Positions 5,471-5,493 of a DNA stretch of 5,493 bases are shown piece by piece. The notes beneath the pieces are model-generated. The model did not search any database and was not told where the DNA came from. It saw nothing but the letters and a program-made list of their open reading frames with translations. The stretch spans positions 1 through 5,493 of the forward strand of contig JAIJLI010000164.1 of assembly GCA_022722495.1 (NCBI GenBank), read 5' to 3'. Source of the DNA: Dialister sp. GTDB lineage: Bacteria > Bacillota > Negativicutes > Veillonellales > Dialisteraceae. A program made the position numbers and the translations under genes. Positions within the stretch are counted from its first letter, which is position 1; each line of letters opens with the position of its first letter.

Positions 5471-5493
5471 GAATACCACATTCGGGCATCGCC

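Overview
The window carries five complete protein genes, all on the + strand. In order they are dnaJ, then holB-ricT-trmN6 in one tightly overlapping block, then rsmI. The holB, ricT, trmN6 (yabB), rsmI order matches a block known from Bacillota; in Bacillus subtilis it is holB-yaaT-yabA-yabB-yazA-yabC. RicT is also typical of that phylum, so the source is very probably a Bacillota bacterium. Moderate GC content, the general look of the proteins, and the absence of yabA and yazA make me lean towards Negativicutes (Veillonellaceae or Dialister-like), but that is low-confidence inference.

Layout. Positions 1-118 are a lower-GC stretch that may hold the last codons of an upstream gene and contains the dnaJ ribosome binding site. 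Positions 119-1291 are a complete type I DnaJ, closed by a very strong intrinsic terminator (1300-1342). Positions 1343-1698 are a 356-base non-coding stretch. It holds a near-consensus extended -10 promoter (1429-1457), which implies a leader of about 230 nt that can be drawn as three consecutive RNA folds ending just before the holB ribosome binding site. Positions 1699-4284 hold holB, ricT and trmN6, overlapping by 16 and 8 bases, so they are almost certainly co-transcribed. Positions 4285-4566 are a non-coding gap with a hairpin and degenerate heptanucleotide repeats in both orientations. Positions 4567-5412 are rsmI, followed at once by a second, different set of heptanucleotide repeats up to the window end.

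Functions. DnaJ is the Hsp40 co-chaperone of DnaK. HolB is the delta-prime subunit of the DNA polymerase III clamp loader. RicT belongs to the Fe-S RicA-RicF-RicT complex that supports RNase Y processing in B. subtilis. TrmN6 is a tRNA adenine-N6 methyltransferase, and RsmI 2'-O-methylates C1402 of 16S rRNA. The holB block therefore joins replication with RNA processing and modification, as in other Bacillota.

The genes are ordinary housekeeping genes. I see no defence system, mobile element or CRISPR array. The parts worth a second look are the predicted structured leader of holB, the atypical HolB (intact P-loop, no zinc cysteines, SRG in place of SRC), and the heptanucleotide repeats on both sides of rsmI.
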